In this document: positions 35,354 to 44,571 of the stretch, one piece after another
How positions within the stretch are numbered: position 1 is the first letter of the stretch
How the letters are laid out: each line of letters starts with the position of its first letter
From: Pseudarthrobacter polychromogenes
GTDB lineage: Bacteria > Actinomycetota > Actinomycetes > Actinomycetales > Micrococcaceae
DNA: 64,000 nucleotides
Assembly: GCF_014644495.1 (NCBI RefSeq)
Contig: NZ_BMKU01000006.1
Span: 124,001 to 188,000, forward strand
Direction: 5' to 3'
Translations under genes and position numbers: made by a program
Notes under the pieces: generated by a model
What the model was told of the DNA's origin: nothing
The model's input: only the letters and a program-made list of their open reading frames with translations
Database searches by the model: none

Positions 35354-36733
35354 ATGCAGCAGACTGTTTCCGTGAGCAACAAACCCCGGACTGCACTGGC
35401 CGTCGCCGGCCTCAGCCTGGGCACGGCACTGAACCCCCTCAACTCCTCGATGATCGCCGTCGCCCTGGTGGTGCTCCGCGCGGACTTTGGACTCGACGTC
35501 GCCGCCGTCACCTGGGTGGTCACCTCGTTCTACCTGGCCTCAGCTGCGGGCCAGCCGGTGATGGGCAGGCTTGCCGACAGGTTTGGGCCGAGGCGGATGT
35601 TCATGCTGGGAATGGCGCTGGTGGCGGCCACCTGCGCGCTGGCGCCGTTTGCCCCGAACTTTGCGCTGCTCTGCGTGGCCCGGGCCGTGATGGCGCTGGG
35701 CACGGCCACTGCCTATCCCAGCGCCGTGGTGATGGTGGGCGCCATTGCGCACCGGGCCAACGTGGAACCGGCACGCCCGCTGGGCATCCTGCAGATGGCC
35801 AACACATCGGCGGCAGCGGTGGGGCCTGTGGCCGGAGGGCTGCTGGTGGGCTTTGTGGGCTGGGAGGCGTTGTTCCTGGTCAACATTCCGCTGGCACTGG
35901 CCGCGCTGCTGATCGTGCGGCAGGCGGCGCCGGCGGACAAAGCCCGGGAACGCGGCAGCGTGGCCGAGCTGCTGCGGGACTCGGACATTCCCGGCATCCT
36001 TGGCTTCATCACCGCGCTGCTGCTGGTGATGATGGCCGCCCTGAATGTCCTGCCGGGCTACCGCTGGTGGATGCTGGGAGCGGGAACGGCAGCGGCGGCA
36101 CTGTTTGCCTGGCGGGAGCTCCGCTTCGCCCGCCCGTTCCTGGACCTGAGGCTCCTGGGCCGCAACAGGCCCCTCATGCTCATCTACGTCGCCTTCGCGG
36201 TGTTCAGCAGCGTCTATTACTTCGTCTTCTTCGGCCTGCCCCAGCTCCTGCAGGAGGCCGGCGGCTATGAGCCCGGCGTGGTGGGCCTGCTGATGCTGCC
36301 CCTGGCGGGCATGTCCGTCCTGGCCACCCCCTGGGCGGTGAAAGCGATGGGAAGATTCGGCGTGCGGCGGGTGCTGGTTGCCGGCGTCATGCTCCTGACT
36401 GCGGCCGCCGCCCTGATGTGGTTGCTCACCGGCACCCTGGCGATCCCGCTGGTGGTGGTGCTGACAGCCCTGATGGGTATCCCGTACGGGACCGTGGGCA
36501 TCGCCACGAACCAGGGCATGTTCGTGTCCATCCGGCCGCAGGAGCGGGGTGTCGCGGCGGGCATCTACCAGACGTGCCGGTACGTCGGCGCGATCACGGC
36601 CACGGTGATGATCGGCGTGTTCGCGGGCGGCGGCGTGGACCAGGAAAGCTGGGCCCGGATGGTCCTGGCAATGCTGGTCTTGTGCGTGGTGACGTTCGCC
36701 GTGAGCCTGCTGTGGCGGCAGCGGACGGAGTAG
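35354..36733 (+). CDS. MFS transporter, DHA2-like drug exporter
   Basis: 459 residues, about 14 hydrophobic segments. LNSSMIAVALVVLRADFG is the DHA2-type first helix, and GRLADRFGPRRMFMLG is the MFS A-motif. The central VGPVAGGLLVGFVGWEALF corresponds to motif C of antiporters. A proton-coupled export function is likely; the drug is unknown. The ATG at 35354 has no Shine-Dalgarno site; a GTG at 35372 with a CAGACT box six bases before it is an alternative leaderless start. The next gene is convergent. Confidence 0.85.
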   Translation: MQQTVSVSNKPRTALAVAGLSLGTALNPLNSSMIAVALVVLRADFGLDVAAVTWVVTSFYLASAAGQPVMGRLADRFGPRRMFMLGMALVAATCALAPFAPNFALLCVARAVMALGTATAYPSAVVMVGAIAHRANVEPARPLGILQMANTSAAAVGPVAGGLLVGFVGWEALFLVNIPLALAALLIVRQAAPADKARERGSVAELLRDSDIPGILGFITALLLVMMAALNVLPGYRWWMLGAGTAAAALFAWRELRFARPFLDLRLLGRNRPLMLIYVAFAVFSSVYYFVFFGLPQLLQEAGGYEPGVVGLLMLPLAGMSVLATPWAVKAMGRFGVRRVLVAGVMLLTAAAALMWLLTGTLAIPLVVVLTALMGIPYGTVGIATNQGMFVSIRPQERGVAAGIYQTCRYVGAITATVMIGVFAGGGVDQESWARMVLAMLVLCVVTFAVSLLWRQRTE

Positions 36734-36749
36734 CCGGCACGAAGCGCGC

Positions 36750-37502
36750 CTAGGTGTACATCAGCGAGCCTGGGGTGGTCAGCTGCTCGCCAGTCTCCAG
36801 CCAGGTCTTCAGCCCGGAGAGGATCATCGGCCAGCCACCGTAGAGCTGTTCGTTGGCGCCCTCGCGGAGGTCGCTGTGGGTGACGGTCAGGCGGCAGGAA
36901 TCGCCCACCGGCTCGATCTCCCACGTGACCTTCGAGGTTCCCTCGGCCTTGACGTCCGCGCCCCAGAGGGCCCGCATGGTCTGGACCAGCCGGCGGGGCG
37001 GGTCCACCTCCAGGTTCTCGCCCTCGCCCAGCGGAGCACCCGCCTTGACGTTGTTCATAGTGAAGCTGCTGCCCGGCGTCCAGTCCGTTTCGATGGTGTT
37101 CCCGAACTGGTACTTGCTCCGGATGTCACTGTCCGTGATGGCTTCCCAGAGCCGTTCCGGCGTGGTCTTGATGTAGATTTCGAAGATCTTTTCCATGGGA
37201 CTTTCCAATCTGGATTTGAGGTCGCTGAGGCCAGCGGCCCATGGTTCTGAATACTTGCTCACCCAGCGGTCGTGGATAAGCCTGATGGGCACGGGATTCA
37301 GGAAGTGCAGTTTTTTCCGCCCCCGACGGCGGGTCACCACCAGGCCTGCATCTTCCAGGAGCTTGAGGTGCTTGGCGATCCCGAAGCGGGTCATGTCGAA
37401 GCGGGCCTCAAGCGCACTCAGGGACTGCCCGTCCTCGCGGAACAGTTCATCCAGGAGGTCCCTGCGGGTGGGGTCGGAGAGTGCCTTGAACACTGCGTCC
37501 AT
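36750..37502 (-). CDS. ArsR-type winged-helix regulator fused to SRPBCC (AHSA1) domain
   Basis: 250 residues. Residues 1-85 are an ArsR HTH (MDAVFKALSDPTRRDLLDEL, then MTRFGIAKHLKLLEDAGLVV); no Cys metal site is present. Residues about 105-250 are an AHSA1/START-like pocket (IYIKTTPERLWEAITDSD, then VTWEIEPVG). Such fusions may sense a hydrophobic ligand. The start at 37502 is supported by homology and by a -10 box seven bases upstream; an earlier in-frame ATG would lie inside the operator. A perfect palindrome overlaps its promoter, so it probably represses itself. Confidence 0.88.
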   Translation of the reverse strand: MDAVFKALSDPTRRDLLDELFREDGQSLSALEARFDMTRFGIAKHLKLLEDAGLVVTRRRGRKKLHFLNPVPIRLIHDRWVSKYSEPWAAGLSDLKSRLESPMEKIFEIYIKTTPERLWEAITDSDIRSKYQFGNTIETDWTPGSSFTMNNVKAGAPLGEGENLEVDPPRRLVQTMRALWGADVKAEGTSKVTWEIEPVGDSCRLTVTHSDLREGANEQLYGGWPMILSGLKTWLETGEQLTTPGSLMYT

Positions 37503-37509
37503 ATAGAAA

Positions 37510-37539
37510 ATGATAGGTGACCATATAGTCACCTATCAA
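37510..37539 (-). promoter_or_regulatory. Leaderless promoter of the ArsR-SRPBCC gene
   Basis: Minus-strand TTGATA (37534-37539), 18-nt spacer, TATCAT (37510-37515), seven bases, then ATG. Both boxes match consensus at five of six positions. Confidence 0.7.
37512..37537. promoter_or_regulatory. Operator palindrome overlapping the ArsR-SRPBCC promoter
   Basis: GATAGGTGAC (37512-37521), a CATATA centre, then GTCACCTATC (37528-37537): perfect 10-bp arms. It covers most of the -10 and -35 boxes and the whole spacer, an ideal repression site. The divergent gap to the next gene's end is short. Confidence 0.8.
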
Positions 37540-37567
37540 GGGTTTTTCTCTGGTTCTTGAGAGGAAC

Positions 37568-38836
37568 CTAGGAGCGCCCGCCCACCTTTTCCGGCGCCGC
37601 TTCGGCGATGGGCCGCGGCTCCAGCCACACCCGCTCCCGTGGGCCCTGCGGGTAGGCGTGCTTTTTGTTGGCCAGGGTGATGATCCAGGCTGCCACTACC
37701 GGCAGCGCCGCGGCCACGGGAACCAGCAGCGGACCGCCCACCACCAGCGCCGCGGAGCCGTAGAGTGCGCCGACGGTGATGCCGAGCTGGATAGTCAGCA
37801 CGGTGAGGCCGTTCGCGGCTTCCTGGTACTCGCCGCCCGCCCGAAGGATGGCGGACTGGTTGTAGATGCCGATCGCGCCGAGCCCTGCACCCCAGACGGT
37901 CATGAGGACCACCGCCACGGCGAAGTTGCCAACCGCCAAGGGCAGGAAAAACATGGACAGGGCGATCGCCGCCGTCGTGACCAGCAGGGAACGCCGGGGC
38001 CGGGAGTCCACAGTGAGGCCCGCGATCCAGATGCCCAGCAGCCCGGAGCCGCCCAGCACGGTGAGCGAGAGGCTGATGGCGTAGTCCGGGAAGCCGGCGT
38101 CGCGGATAAACGGAGCAATGTAGGTGAACAGGGCGAAGTGCGCCAGGACCAGCAGCGGCCAGGCAATGGCCACCGGCTTCACCCCGGGCTGGGCGATGGC
38201 CTTGCGCAGTGAGGGGCGGACGGCGTCGGAAATCCGCTGGACGCGCGGCAGGAGGAAGAACGCCAGTACGGTGAGGACCAGGCCGAACCCGGCAAGCACC
38301 ATGAACGCGGCACGCCAGCCCAGGAAGCCGCCCAGCGCGGTGCCCACGGGTGCACCGATGGCCAGGCCCAGGCTGTTCCCGCTGAAGACGATGGCCAGGG
38401 CCTTGCCCACCTTGTCCGCCGGGACCACCCTGGTGACGAACGGGGCCATGGTGGTCCAGAGCAGGCCATGGGCCAGGCCGCCCACCAAACGGGCAATCAT
38501 GGCGGACGTGAAGTCAGGCGCCAGTCCCACCATGGCGTTGCTGGCGGCGAACGTCAGGACCAGCCCCACCAGCAGCGCGTGCCGCGGTATCTTCACCAGC
38601 AGCCGGGCAGCCGGAACCACCGTGACCACAATGACCGCGGCATAGGCGGCAGCCAGGTAGCCGGCCACCGGCTCGGACACGTTCAGGCCGGCGCTGATCT
38701 GCGGCAGCAGCCCGGACGGGAGGAGCTCGGTGGTGATGGCCGTGAAGGCGATGGTGGCCAGGACCACCATCGCGGCGTACGGAAAACGGGCAGGCGCCGG
38801 CGCGGAAATCGCGGAAGACATGGGGGAGGGATCCAT
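37568..38836 (-). CDS. MFS transporter, DHA1 family (sugar or drug efflux type)
   Basis: 422 residues, 12 hydrophobic helices. AFTAITTELLPSGLLPQIS and ARLVGGLAHGLLWTTMAPF are typical of the sugar-efflux/arabinose-efflux (YdhP/AraJ-like) branch. A second ATG five codons in (38821) is also possible; neither has a good ribosome site. It lies downstream of the SQ isomerase gene, 139 bases away, and an A/T-rich -10-like stretch (TGTAAATTT) in that gap suggests its own promoter. A link to sulfoglycolysis is not shown. Confidence 0.83.
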   Translation of the reverse strand: MDPSPMSSAISAPAPARFPYAAMVVLATIAFTAITTELLPSGLLPQISAGLNVSEPVAGYLAAAYAAVIVVTVVPAARLLVKIPRHALLVGLVLTFAASNAMVGLAPDFTSAMIARLVGGLAHGLLWTTMAPFVTRVVPADKVGKALAIVFSGNSLGLAIGAPVGTALGGFLGWRAAFMVLAGFGLVLTVLAFFLLPRVQRISDAVRPSLRKAIAQPGVKPVAIAWPLLVLAHFALFTYIAPFIRDAGFPDYAISLSLTVLGGSGLLGIWIAGLTVDSRPRRSLLVTTAAIALSMFFLPLAVGNFAVAVVLMTVWGAGLGAIGIYNQSAILRAGGEYQEAANGLTVLTIQLGITVGALYGSAALVVGGPLLVPVAAALPVVAAWIITLANKKHAYPQGPRERVWLEPRPIAEAAPEKVGGRS

Positions 38837-38975
38837 TCAAGGGGGAGGGGTGGAACGCGGCTCGCTGGCCGGACGAATTCCTCCCTTAAATTTACAGGAT
38901 CCCGCCCCCTGCTCCGTGCCGTTCCCGGCGCGTCCCCGTTGCCGTTTTCGGCGCGTCGGGCCGGCACCGTGGGAA

Positions 38976-40250
38976 TCAGCGGGCTGCCGGTTCCCTGACC
39001 TGCGCGGCGGCGGTCAGCCGTGCGTCCAGCAGACCGGCCGCGACGGCGGGAGCGAGCCCCGGCGCCAGCGGAAGGCGCGGCACTACTAGGCAGTGCCAGA
39101 GGTGGTAGATGTCCGCCTTGCCGGACCATACGGTGGAGGTGACATTGCCGTGCTCGTCGAGCTCCTGCTTCCAGGATCCGTGCTCGTAGTCGATGAACCA
39201 ATCGCGGGCGTGGTCCCAGATCCGCTCGTACCAGTCGGAATACTTCTTCTCGCCGGTGGCGATGTACAGGGCCGCCGCCCCGCCGATCGCCTCCGCGGGA
39301 ACCCAGCGGATGCGGGTGGTGACCACCGGCTTGCCCTCCCAGTCGACTGTGTACACAAATCCTGGATTGCCGTCCGGTTGCCAGGCGTCGCGGATGGCGG
39401 CGTCGAACAGGCCGCGAGCGTCTTCGAGCAGCCAGTCCGGGACGTCCAGGCCGCGGGCCTCGAGCCCGGCACGGAGGTGCAGGAGCAGCCGCGCCCACTC
39501 CACCCAGTGGCCGGGGGTTCCGCCATAAGCCCGGAACTGGCTGGCCCGGTCGTCGGTGTTGTACTCCGGCATGGGAGTCCAGTCCGGGTCGAAGTGCTCG
39601 AAGACCCGGTAGTTGTTGTTGCGCGCAAATTTGTGGATCAGCACCTCGGCGATGTGGAGGGCCCGTTCCAGCCAGCGGTCCTCCCCGGTGACATCGGCCA
39701 CGATGAGGTACGCCTCGACTGAGTGCATGCTCGCGTTGCCGCCACGGTAGGCCTCGGTTTCCGTGAAGTCCCGGTTCCACGAGTCGAAGCACATGTTGGC
39801 TTCATGGTCCCAGAACCTTGTGTCGGCTATCCGCAGGGCCTCGTCGAGCAGTTCCCGGGCTCCTGGGCGTTCTGCCGCAACGGCGCTGGCGGCGGCGAGG
39901 AGCACGAAGGAGTGCTGGTAGCCGGATTTGGTGTCGTTCACCGGCCCGTTCCCGTCCACCTCGGCGAACCAGCCGCCGAACTCGTCATCGCGGAACACAC
40001 CGTTGAGCGCCGCGATGCCGTGGTCCACGAGCGTCCCCGCACCCGGCCGTCCCATGAGCGCGGCGACAGCGAAACTGTGGACCATCCGGGCGGTGATCCA
40101 GAGATGGGTCGGCTTGTCGGTGAATACCTTGCCGTTGTTGTCGAGCCAGCCGAATCCCGTGGGCACCTTTGACCCTGCGGCGAAATTGATCAGCCGGTCG
40201 GTTTCTGCCTCGAGCCATCGTGCGTGGGCGGCACTGTTCAGCCACGTCAT
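38976..40250 (-). CDS. yihS: Sulfoquinovose isomerase (YihS-like, AGE superfamily)
   Basis: 424 residues. The match to remembered E. coli YihS is extensive: [97 protein letters not shown] and [18 protein letters not shown]. The conserved His residues in HLWITARM and HCLVVPR act in sugar isomerisation. YihS converts sulfoquinovose to 6-deoxy-6-sulfofructose. AGAGG and the ATG at 40250 fit; an upstream open frame is not homologous. It is the last gene of the sulfoglycolysis operon. Mannose isomerase activity is a possible side reaction. Confidence 0.9.
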   Translation of the reverse strand: MTWLNSAAHARWLEAETDRLINFAAGSKVPTGFGWLDNNGKVFTDKPTHLWITARMVHSFAVAALMGRPGAGTLVDHGIAALNGVFRDDEFGGWFAEVDGNGPVNDTKSGYQHSFVLLAAASAVAAERPGARELLDEALRIADTRFWDHEANMCFDSWNRDFTETEAYRGGNASMHSVEAYLIVADVTGEDRWLERALHIAEVLIHKFARNNNYRVFEHFDPDWTPMPEYNTDDRASQFRAYGGTPGHWVEWARLLLHLRAGLEARGLDVPDWLLEDARGLFDAAIRDAWQPDGNPGFVYTVDWEGKPVVTTRIRWVPAEAIGGAAALYIATGEKKYSDWYERIWDHARDWFIDYEHGSWKQELDEHGNVTSTVWSGKADIYHLWHCLVVPRLPLAPGLAPAVAAGLLDARLTAAAQVREPAAR

Positions 40251-40296
40251 GTCATTTCCTCTTTCTGATGCGGGTGCACGTCCGAAACTAGTCCAG

Positions 40297-40482
40297 TTAG
40301 CGCGTGCCGAAGTCGGTATCTGTGTATGCGCCGGCGCGCCGGGCGGCGCCGCCACGGCTGCAGTCGTGTCCAACGTCAAGCTGAATGGTCACCGGAGCAC
40401 CGGCATCAACCGTCAGCGAGATGGTTTCGCCGTTGCTGGTGGACACGCGCAAGGGGCTTTTGTGCGGGGAGGTGGCAGTCAT
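40297..40482 (-). CDS. Hypothetical protein, 61 aa, inside the sulfoglycolysis operon
   Basis: Small protein beginning [19 protein letters not shown] and containing [20 protein letters not shown] and a Gly/Arg-rich end. AAAGGGCGGCC immediately precedes the ATG. It lies between the TauE-type exporter and the isomerase gene, 44 and 46 bases from each. No family recognised. The beta-strand-like pattern could form a small sandwich, perhaps an enzyme partner. Its conservation in related sulfoglycolysis loci is untested. Confidence 0.55.
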   Translation of the reverse strand: MTATSPHKSPLRVSTSNGETISLTVDAGAPVTIQLDVGHDCSRGGAARRAGAYTDTDFGTR

Positions 40483-40525
40483 GGCCGCCCTTTCGTTAGT
40501 GGTGTTCGTTGGATACATGCATTCG

Positions 40526-41269
40526 TTACCCGACGGCGTCGAGGACGCCGCGGACAATGGTGGCTGCCGCGCCCAGGTAGGCCAGGACAATCAGCAGGAT
40601 CTGGGCGGCGCGGGCGGGGACAAAACGGGCAGCGACGTCGCCGAGTACCAGCCCGACGAGGCAGGCTCCGGCAACCGCCGCCCACATGGCAACGGGAAGT
40701 GAGGGGAACGTCGCGGGCGCCGTCAGGGCTTTTGAGGCCAGGGAAAGCGCGCCGATGGTGAAGAAGTACGGCTGCATGGTGGCAGCGAAGGACTTGTGCT
40801 GCCACCGGGTGGCGATGGAGTACATGCTCACCGCTGGCCCGCCGACGCCGGCCGCAGTGTTCATGAACCCGCTGAGGCCGCCCGCGGTGAGGAGGTAGCG
40901 GCGCCGGGCTGGCAGGGTTGCGGACTTCAGTGCCAGCAGGACGGTCAGCCCGACGGCCAGGATCACCCCGATGGAAATCTCCAGGACCGCCGGCGGGATG
41001 AGCCGGATCAGGAAGGCCGCCGGAACGATTCCCAGCACCGCCGAGGCCGTGAGGGCCGCGTACCGTTTCCAGTCGATGTCCCGGACAACCCGGAAGATGA
41101 TGGCTCCGGCAGTCACGGCGCCGCAGACGTTCACCAGCACCACCCCCTCCACCGGGCCCAGGAGCAGGACCAGGAAGGGGGCGGCCACCAGGGCGAAGCC
41201 CATGCCGGTGATGCGCTGCATCCCTGCACCCATAACGACGGCGCCCAGCACCAGCCCGGTGGTCAGCAT
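40526..41269 (-). CDS. TauE/SafE family permease, probable sulfolactate or sulfite exporter
   Basis: 247 residues, about eight helices, with the family repeats GMGFALVAAPFLVLLLGP and GGLSGFMNTAAGVGGPAVSMY. Members export C2/C3 sulfonates or sulfite. Its ATG follows the TAA of the aldehyde dehydrogenase with no gap, so the two are tightly coupled. In this setting export of 3-sulfolactate, the expected end product, is the likeliest role. Confidence 0.85.
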   Translation of the reverse strand: MLTTGLVLGAVVMGAGMQRITGMGFALVAAPFLVLLLGPVEGVVLVNVCGAVTAGAIIFRVVRDIDWKRYAALTASAVLGIVPAAFLIRLIPPAVLEISIGVILAVGLTVLLALKSATLPARRRYLLTAGGLSGFMNTAAGVGGPAVSMYSIATRWQHKSFAATMQPYFFTIGALSLASKALTAPATFPSLPVAMWAAVAGACLVGLVLGDVAARFVPARAAQILLIVLAYLGAAATIVRGVLDAVG

Positions 41270-42709
41270 TTAGGGCCGCCAGGCCACGTATTGGACCTCC
41301 TCGAACTCCTCCAGGCCCAGGCTTGCGCCTTCCCGGCCCAGGCCGGACTGCTTGGCACCGCCCATGGGCGCGAAAGCCACGGACGGCAGGGGGTCGTTGA
41401 CGCCCACGATGCCGGCCTCGAGCTGCTCCGGAATCTCCCAGCCGCGCTTTGGGCTGCTGCTCCAGACGTAGGCGGCCAGGCCCATCTCGGTGGCGTTGGC
41501 CTTCCGGATGGCGTCCTCCTCCGAGGAGAAGGTCACGACGCCGGCTGCCGGACCAAAGACTTCCTCGGTCACCAGGAGTGCGTCGTCCGGAACGTCCGCC
41601 AGGAGCGTGGGTGCCAGGAAGGAGCCCTGGGCGGGTACGTCGGTCCGCTGCGTGACGCGGCGGGCGCCGTGCTCCAGCGCGTCGTCCACCAGGGCCTGCA
41701 CGGCTGAGACCCGTTCGGCGTCGATCACCGGGCCAAGGTCCGGGACGGGAGTGCCGTCGTCGGGAACGCCGTGGCCGATGCTCATCGCGTCAAAGCGCGC
41801 GGCCAGCCTGCTGGCGAACTCCCCGGCGATGCTGTCCTGGACCAGGAACCGGTTGGCAGCCACGCAGGACTGGCCCGTGTTGCGGAGCCGGCCGAGCACT
41901 GCGCCCTCGACGGCGGCGTCCAGGTCGGCGTCCTCAAAGACGATGAACGGCGCGTTGCCGCCCAGTTCCAGCAGCGGCCGGACCACCCGGTCCGAGGCGG
42001 ACGCCATGATGTGCTTGCCCACGCCTGTGGACCCGGTGAAGCTGACGGCCCGGACGGCCGGGTGCTTGAGCAGGGCCCCGGTGATTTCCCGGGAGGGGCC
42101 GTGGACCAGGTTGACCACGCCCGCCGGGAAACCGGCGTCGTGCAGGACCTCGAAGAGGCCGGTGGCGGCCAGCGGCGCTTTTTCGGAGACCCTGCCCACC
42201 ACGGTGCAGCCTGCGGCGAGCATCGCGGCGAGTTTGCGGGCCTGGATGGAGACCGGGAAGTTCCACGGGGTGAGGCTGAGGGCCACACCGATGGGCTTCC
42301 GCAGGCTCAGGTGGCGGCGGCCCTGCAGCTCGGGCGGACTGACGGTTCCGGTGGTTCGCCGTGCTTCCTCGGCAAACCAGCGGAAGTATTCCATCGAGAA
42401 GTCCACCTCGCCCTGGGCTTCGGGGAGCCGCTTGCCGGCCTCGAGCGCCAGGGTGTGGGCGAGTTCGTCGCGGCGTTCGGCGAGGAGGTCCGCTGCGGTG
42501 CGGAGCAGGTCGGCGCGGTTCCGCACCGTGGTGCGGGACCAGGACCCAAAGGCCTCGGCGGCCGCGTCGGCTGCCTGGGTGGCGTCGGCGGCGGTGCCCC
42601 AGGCCATCTCTCCGACGGTGCTGCCGTTTCCGGGGTCCGTCACGGTCTTGGAGGTGCCGGTGGCGTGCCAGGTGCCGTTGATGAGGTGTTGGGCTGATTT
42701 GAGGTTCAC
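41270..42709 (-). CDS. Succinate-semialdehyde-type dehydrogenase, probable sulfolactaldehyde dehydrogenase
   Basis: 479 residues of the ALDH superfamily (GabD-like). LTPWNFPVSIQARKLAAML, the catalytic Glu in LLELGGNAP (about residue 248) and the nucleophile Cys in GQSCVAANR (about 281) are present. The usual KPSE motif before the NAD site reads GRVSEKAP, so the cofactor-binding Lys is replaced by Arg. Neighbours point to oxidation of 3-sulfolactaldehyde to sulfolactate. The GTG at 42709 has GAAAGG eight bases upstream; the frame is open beyond it, but overlapping the permease is unnecessary. Confidence 0.85.
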   Translation of the reverse strand: MNLKSAQHLINGTWHATGTSKTVTDPGNGSTVGEMAWGTAADATQAADAAAEAFGSWSRTTVRNRADLLRTAADLLAERRDELAHTLALEAGKRLPEAQGEVDFSMEYFRWFAEEARRTTGTVSPPELQGRRHLSLRKPIGVALSLTPWNFPVSIQARKLAAMLAAGCTVVGRVSEKAPLAATGLFEVLHDAGFPAGVVNLVHGPSREITGALLKHPAVRAVSFTGSTGVGKHIMASASDRVVRPLLELGGNAPFIVFEDADLDAAVEGAVLGRLRNTGQSCVAANRFLVQDSIAGEFASRLAARFDAMSIGHGVPDDGTPVPDLGPVIDAERVSAVQALVDDALEHGARRVTQRTDVPAQGSFLAPTLLADVPDDALLVTEEVFGPAAGVVTFSSEEDAIRKANATEMGLAAYVWSSSPKRGWEIPEQLEAGIVGVNDPLPSVAFAPMGGAKQSGLGREGASLGLEEFEEVQYVAWRP

Positions 42710-42788
42710 GGATGATGCCTTTCGGAGGGCGGGGAGAGGTCCAGTACGGCGGGGCGGGCGCGGAAGGCCGCCGCCGCCGTCGTCATGC

Positions 42789-43604
42789 TCATCCCTTGCT
42801 GGCGCCGGCGGTGATGCCGGCAACGAAGTACCGCTGCAGGAAGACGTAGGCCACCACCACGGGCAGGGAGGCCAGGATGACGCCGGCGAACAGCAGCGGG
42901 TAGTCGGTCTGGAACTCGCCCTGGAAGCTCAGCAGCGCCAGCGGCAGCGTGCGGTTGCCGGGGGACTGGATGAACAGCAGCGGGTACAGCAGTTCGTTCC
43001 AGTGGATGACGAACAGGAAAATGGCAGCTGCGGCGATGGACGGCGCGGACAGCGGCAGGGCGATGGAGACGTACGTCCGCCAGGGGCCGGTGCCGTCAAT
43101 CGAGGAAGCTTCGTAGAGTTCCTTGGGCAGGGTCCGCATGAACCCGCCCAGGATGAAGACGGCGATGGGCAGGGTGGATACCAGGTTCGCCAGCACCAGC
43201 CCGGCCAGGCTGTCCAGCAGCCCCAAACGGCCAAAGAGGACATACAGCGGAACCATGTTGGCCTGCGCCGGGATGGCCATGCCGAGCACCAGGAACCCGA
43301 AGATGGCCCAGGACATGAACCCCTTGAGCCGGGAGACAGCGTAGCCGGCCAGGCTGGCCAGGAACAGGGTGAGCGGGACGGAGATGGCGGTGACAATGAC
43401 GCTGTTCATGAAGGACGAACCGAGGTCCTGGCCGCCGATCACCTCTGCGTAGTTGCCGGGGGAGAGGGACTGCGGCAGGCTGAACGGCCCGGCAAACAGT
43501 TCCTGCGTGGACTTGAAGCTGCCGAACCCCACCACGGTCAGCGGAACGATGATGATGACCGCGTAGATCGCGAGGATTCCGCGGCGGGTTATTGACGAGA
43601 GCAT
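42789..43604 (-). CDS. ABC sugar transporter permease (MalG type)
   Basis: 271 residues, six helices. The EAA loop reads YEASSIDGTGPWRTYVSIALPLSAP, cut here to show EASSIDG and LPLSAP as the ATPase-contact region. It pairs with the permease upstream (four bases away) and the solute-binding lipoprotein. No ATPase gene is in the operon, so a shared MsmK-type ATPase is implied. The likely cargo is sulfoquinovose or its glycosides. Confidence 0.9.
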   Translation of the reverse strand: MLSSITRRGILAIYAVIIIVPLTVVGFGSFKSTQELFAGPFSLPQSLSPGNYAEVIGGQDLGSSFMNSVIVTAISVPLTLFLASLAGYAVSRLKGFMSWAIFGFLVLGMAIPAQANMVPLYVLFGRLGLLDSLAGLVLANLVSTLPIAVFILGGFMRTLPKELYEASSIDGTGPWRTYVSIALPLSAPSIAAAAIFLFVIHWNELLYPLLFIQSPGNRTLPLALLSFQGEFQTDYPLLFAGVILASLPVVVAYVFLQRYFVAGITAGASKG

Positions 43605-43608
43605 GCTG

Positions 43609-44571
43609 TCATTCCCCCTTCGGGGTGAGGCGGAGCAGCCGGCGCTGGAGCCAGGTGACCAGGGCGATCATGGCCATGAAGATGATCGACTGGGCGGCGG
43701 CGTAGCCGAACTCCGAGTTGGCGAAAGTGCTGTAGATGCGGGTGGAGAGGATGTCCAGGGACTGCTTGGGCGGGTTGCCGGCAATGCCCAGGATCAGGTC
43801 GAAGGCCTTGAACGACTGCACGGTGGTGTAGGCCACCACGATGGACGTTGCCGGGGCCACGAAGGGCCAGGTGATGGACTTGAACTGCTGCCACTTGTTG
43901 GCACCGTCCATCTCAGCTGCCTCGTAGAGTTCCCGCGGGATGGCCTGCAGGCCGGCGATGTACACCACCATCATCTGGCCGGCGTGGAACCACACCTGGG
44001 TCACGGCCACCCAGTACAGGGCTTGGGCGTCGTTGCCGAGGTAGGAGCTCTGGAGTGCTTCCAGCCCTACCCCGCCCAGCACCGCGTTGGCCAGACCGAA
44101 GTTGGGATCGTAGATGAACTTCCAGATGAAGGCCACGGACACCGAGGACAGGATGGTGGGGAAGAAGAACAGCGCGCGGAGCAGGACGCTTCCCCGTGAG
44201 TTCTTGGTCAGCAGCAGCGCCAGGATCAGCGAAAAGAAGGTCTGCGCGATGACCACCAGCAGCACGAACTTGAGGTTGTTCATGAGGGCGTTCGTGAACA
44301 GTGAGTCGTTGGTGAACGCCCGGATGAAGTTGTCCAGCCCCACGTAGTTGAACGCTGCCGAGAAACCGTTCCAATCCGTGAGGGCGTACTGGAAGGCCTG
44401 CAGCGTGGGCATTACCAGGAAGAAGGCAATGACGGCTACGGCGGGAAGCGGGAAGAGGTACAGCGCCGGATTCACCCGGGTGGGGGAGCGGCGGCGTCCT
44501 TTATTGGCATTCACGTCGGGAGGGCTGCCTGGTGCCTTCCGCTTCGCAGGCAGCCCGGTATGGGTGCTCAT
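43609..44571 (-). CDS. ABC sugar transporter permease (MalF type)
   Basis: 320 residues with a basic cytoplasmic N terminus (KGRRRSPTRVNPALYLFPL) and six helices. The EAA loop contains YEAAEMDGANKWQQFKSITW, the standard permease/ATPase interface. Its ATG overlaps the stop of the solute-binding protein by four bases (ATGA), so the two are translationally coupled. It forms the inner-membrane channel with the MalG-type partner. Confidence 0.9.
   Translation of the reverse strand: MSTHTGLPAKRKAPGSPPDVNANKGRRRSPTRVNPALYLFPLPAVAVIAFFLVMPTLQAFQYALTDWNGFSAAFNYVGLDNFIRAFTNDSLFTNALMNNLKFVLLVVIAQTFFSLILALLLTKNSRGSVLLRALFFFPTILSSVSVAFIWKFIYDPNFGLANAVLGGVGLEALQSSYLGNDAQALYWVAVTQVWFHAGQMMVVYIAGLQAIPRELYEAAEMDGANKWQQFKSITWPFVAPATSIVVAYTTVQSFKAFDLILGIAGNPPKQSLDILSTRIYSTFANSEFGYAAAQSIIFMAMIALVTWLQRRLLRLTPKGE

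Noticed and set aside
41490..43595. Long antisense frame across the aldehyde dehydrogenase and permease genes.
   Set aside because: The sense genes have catalytic and EAA motifs; the antisense translation is low-complexity.
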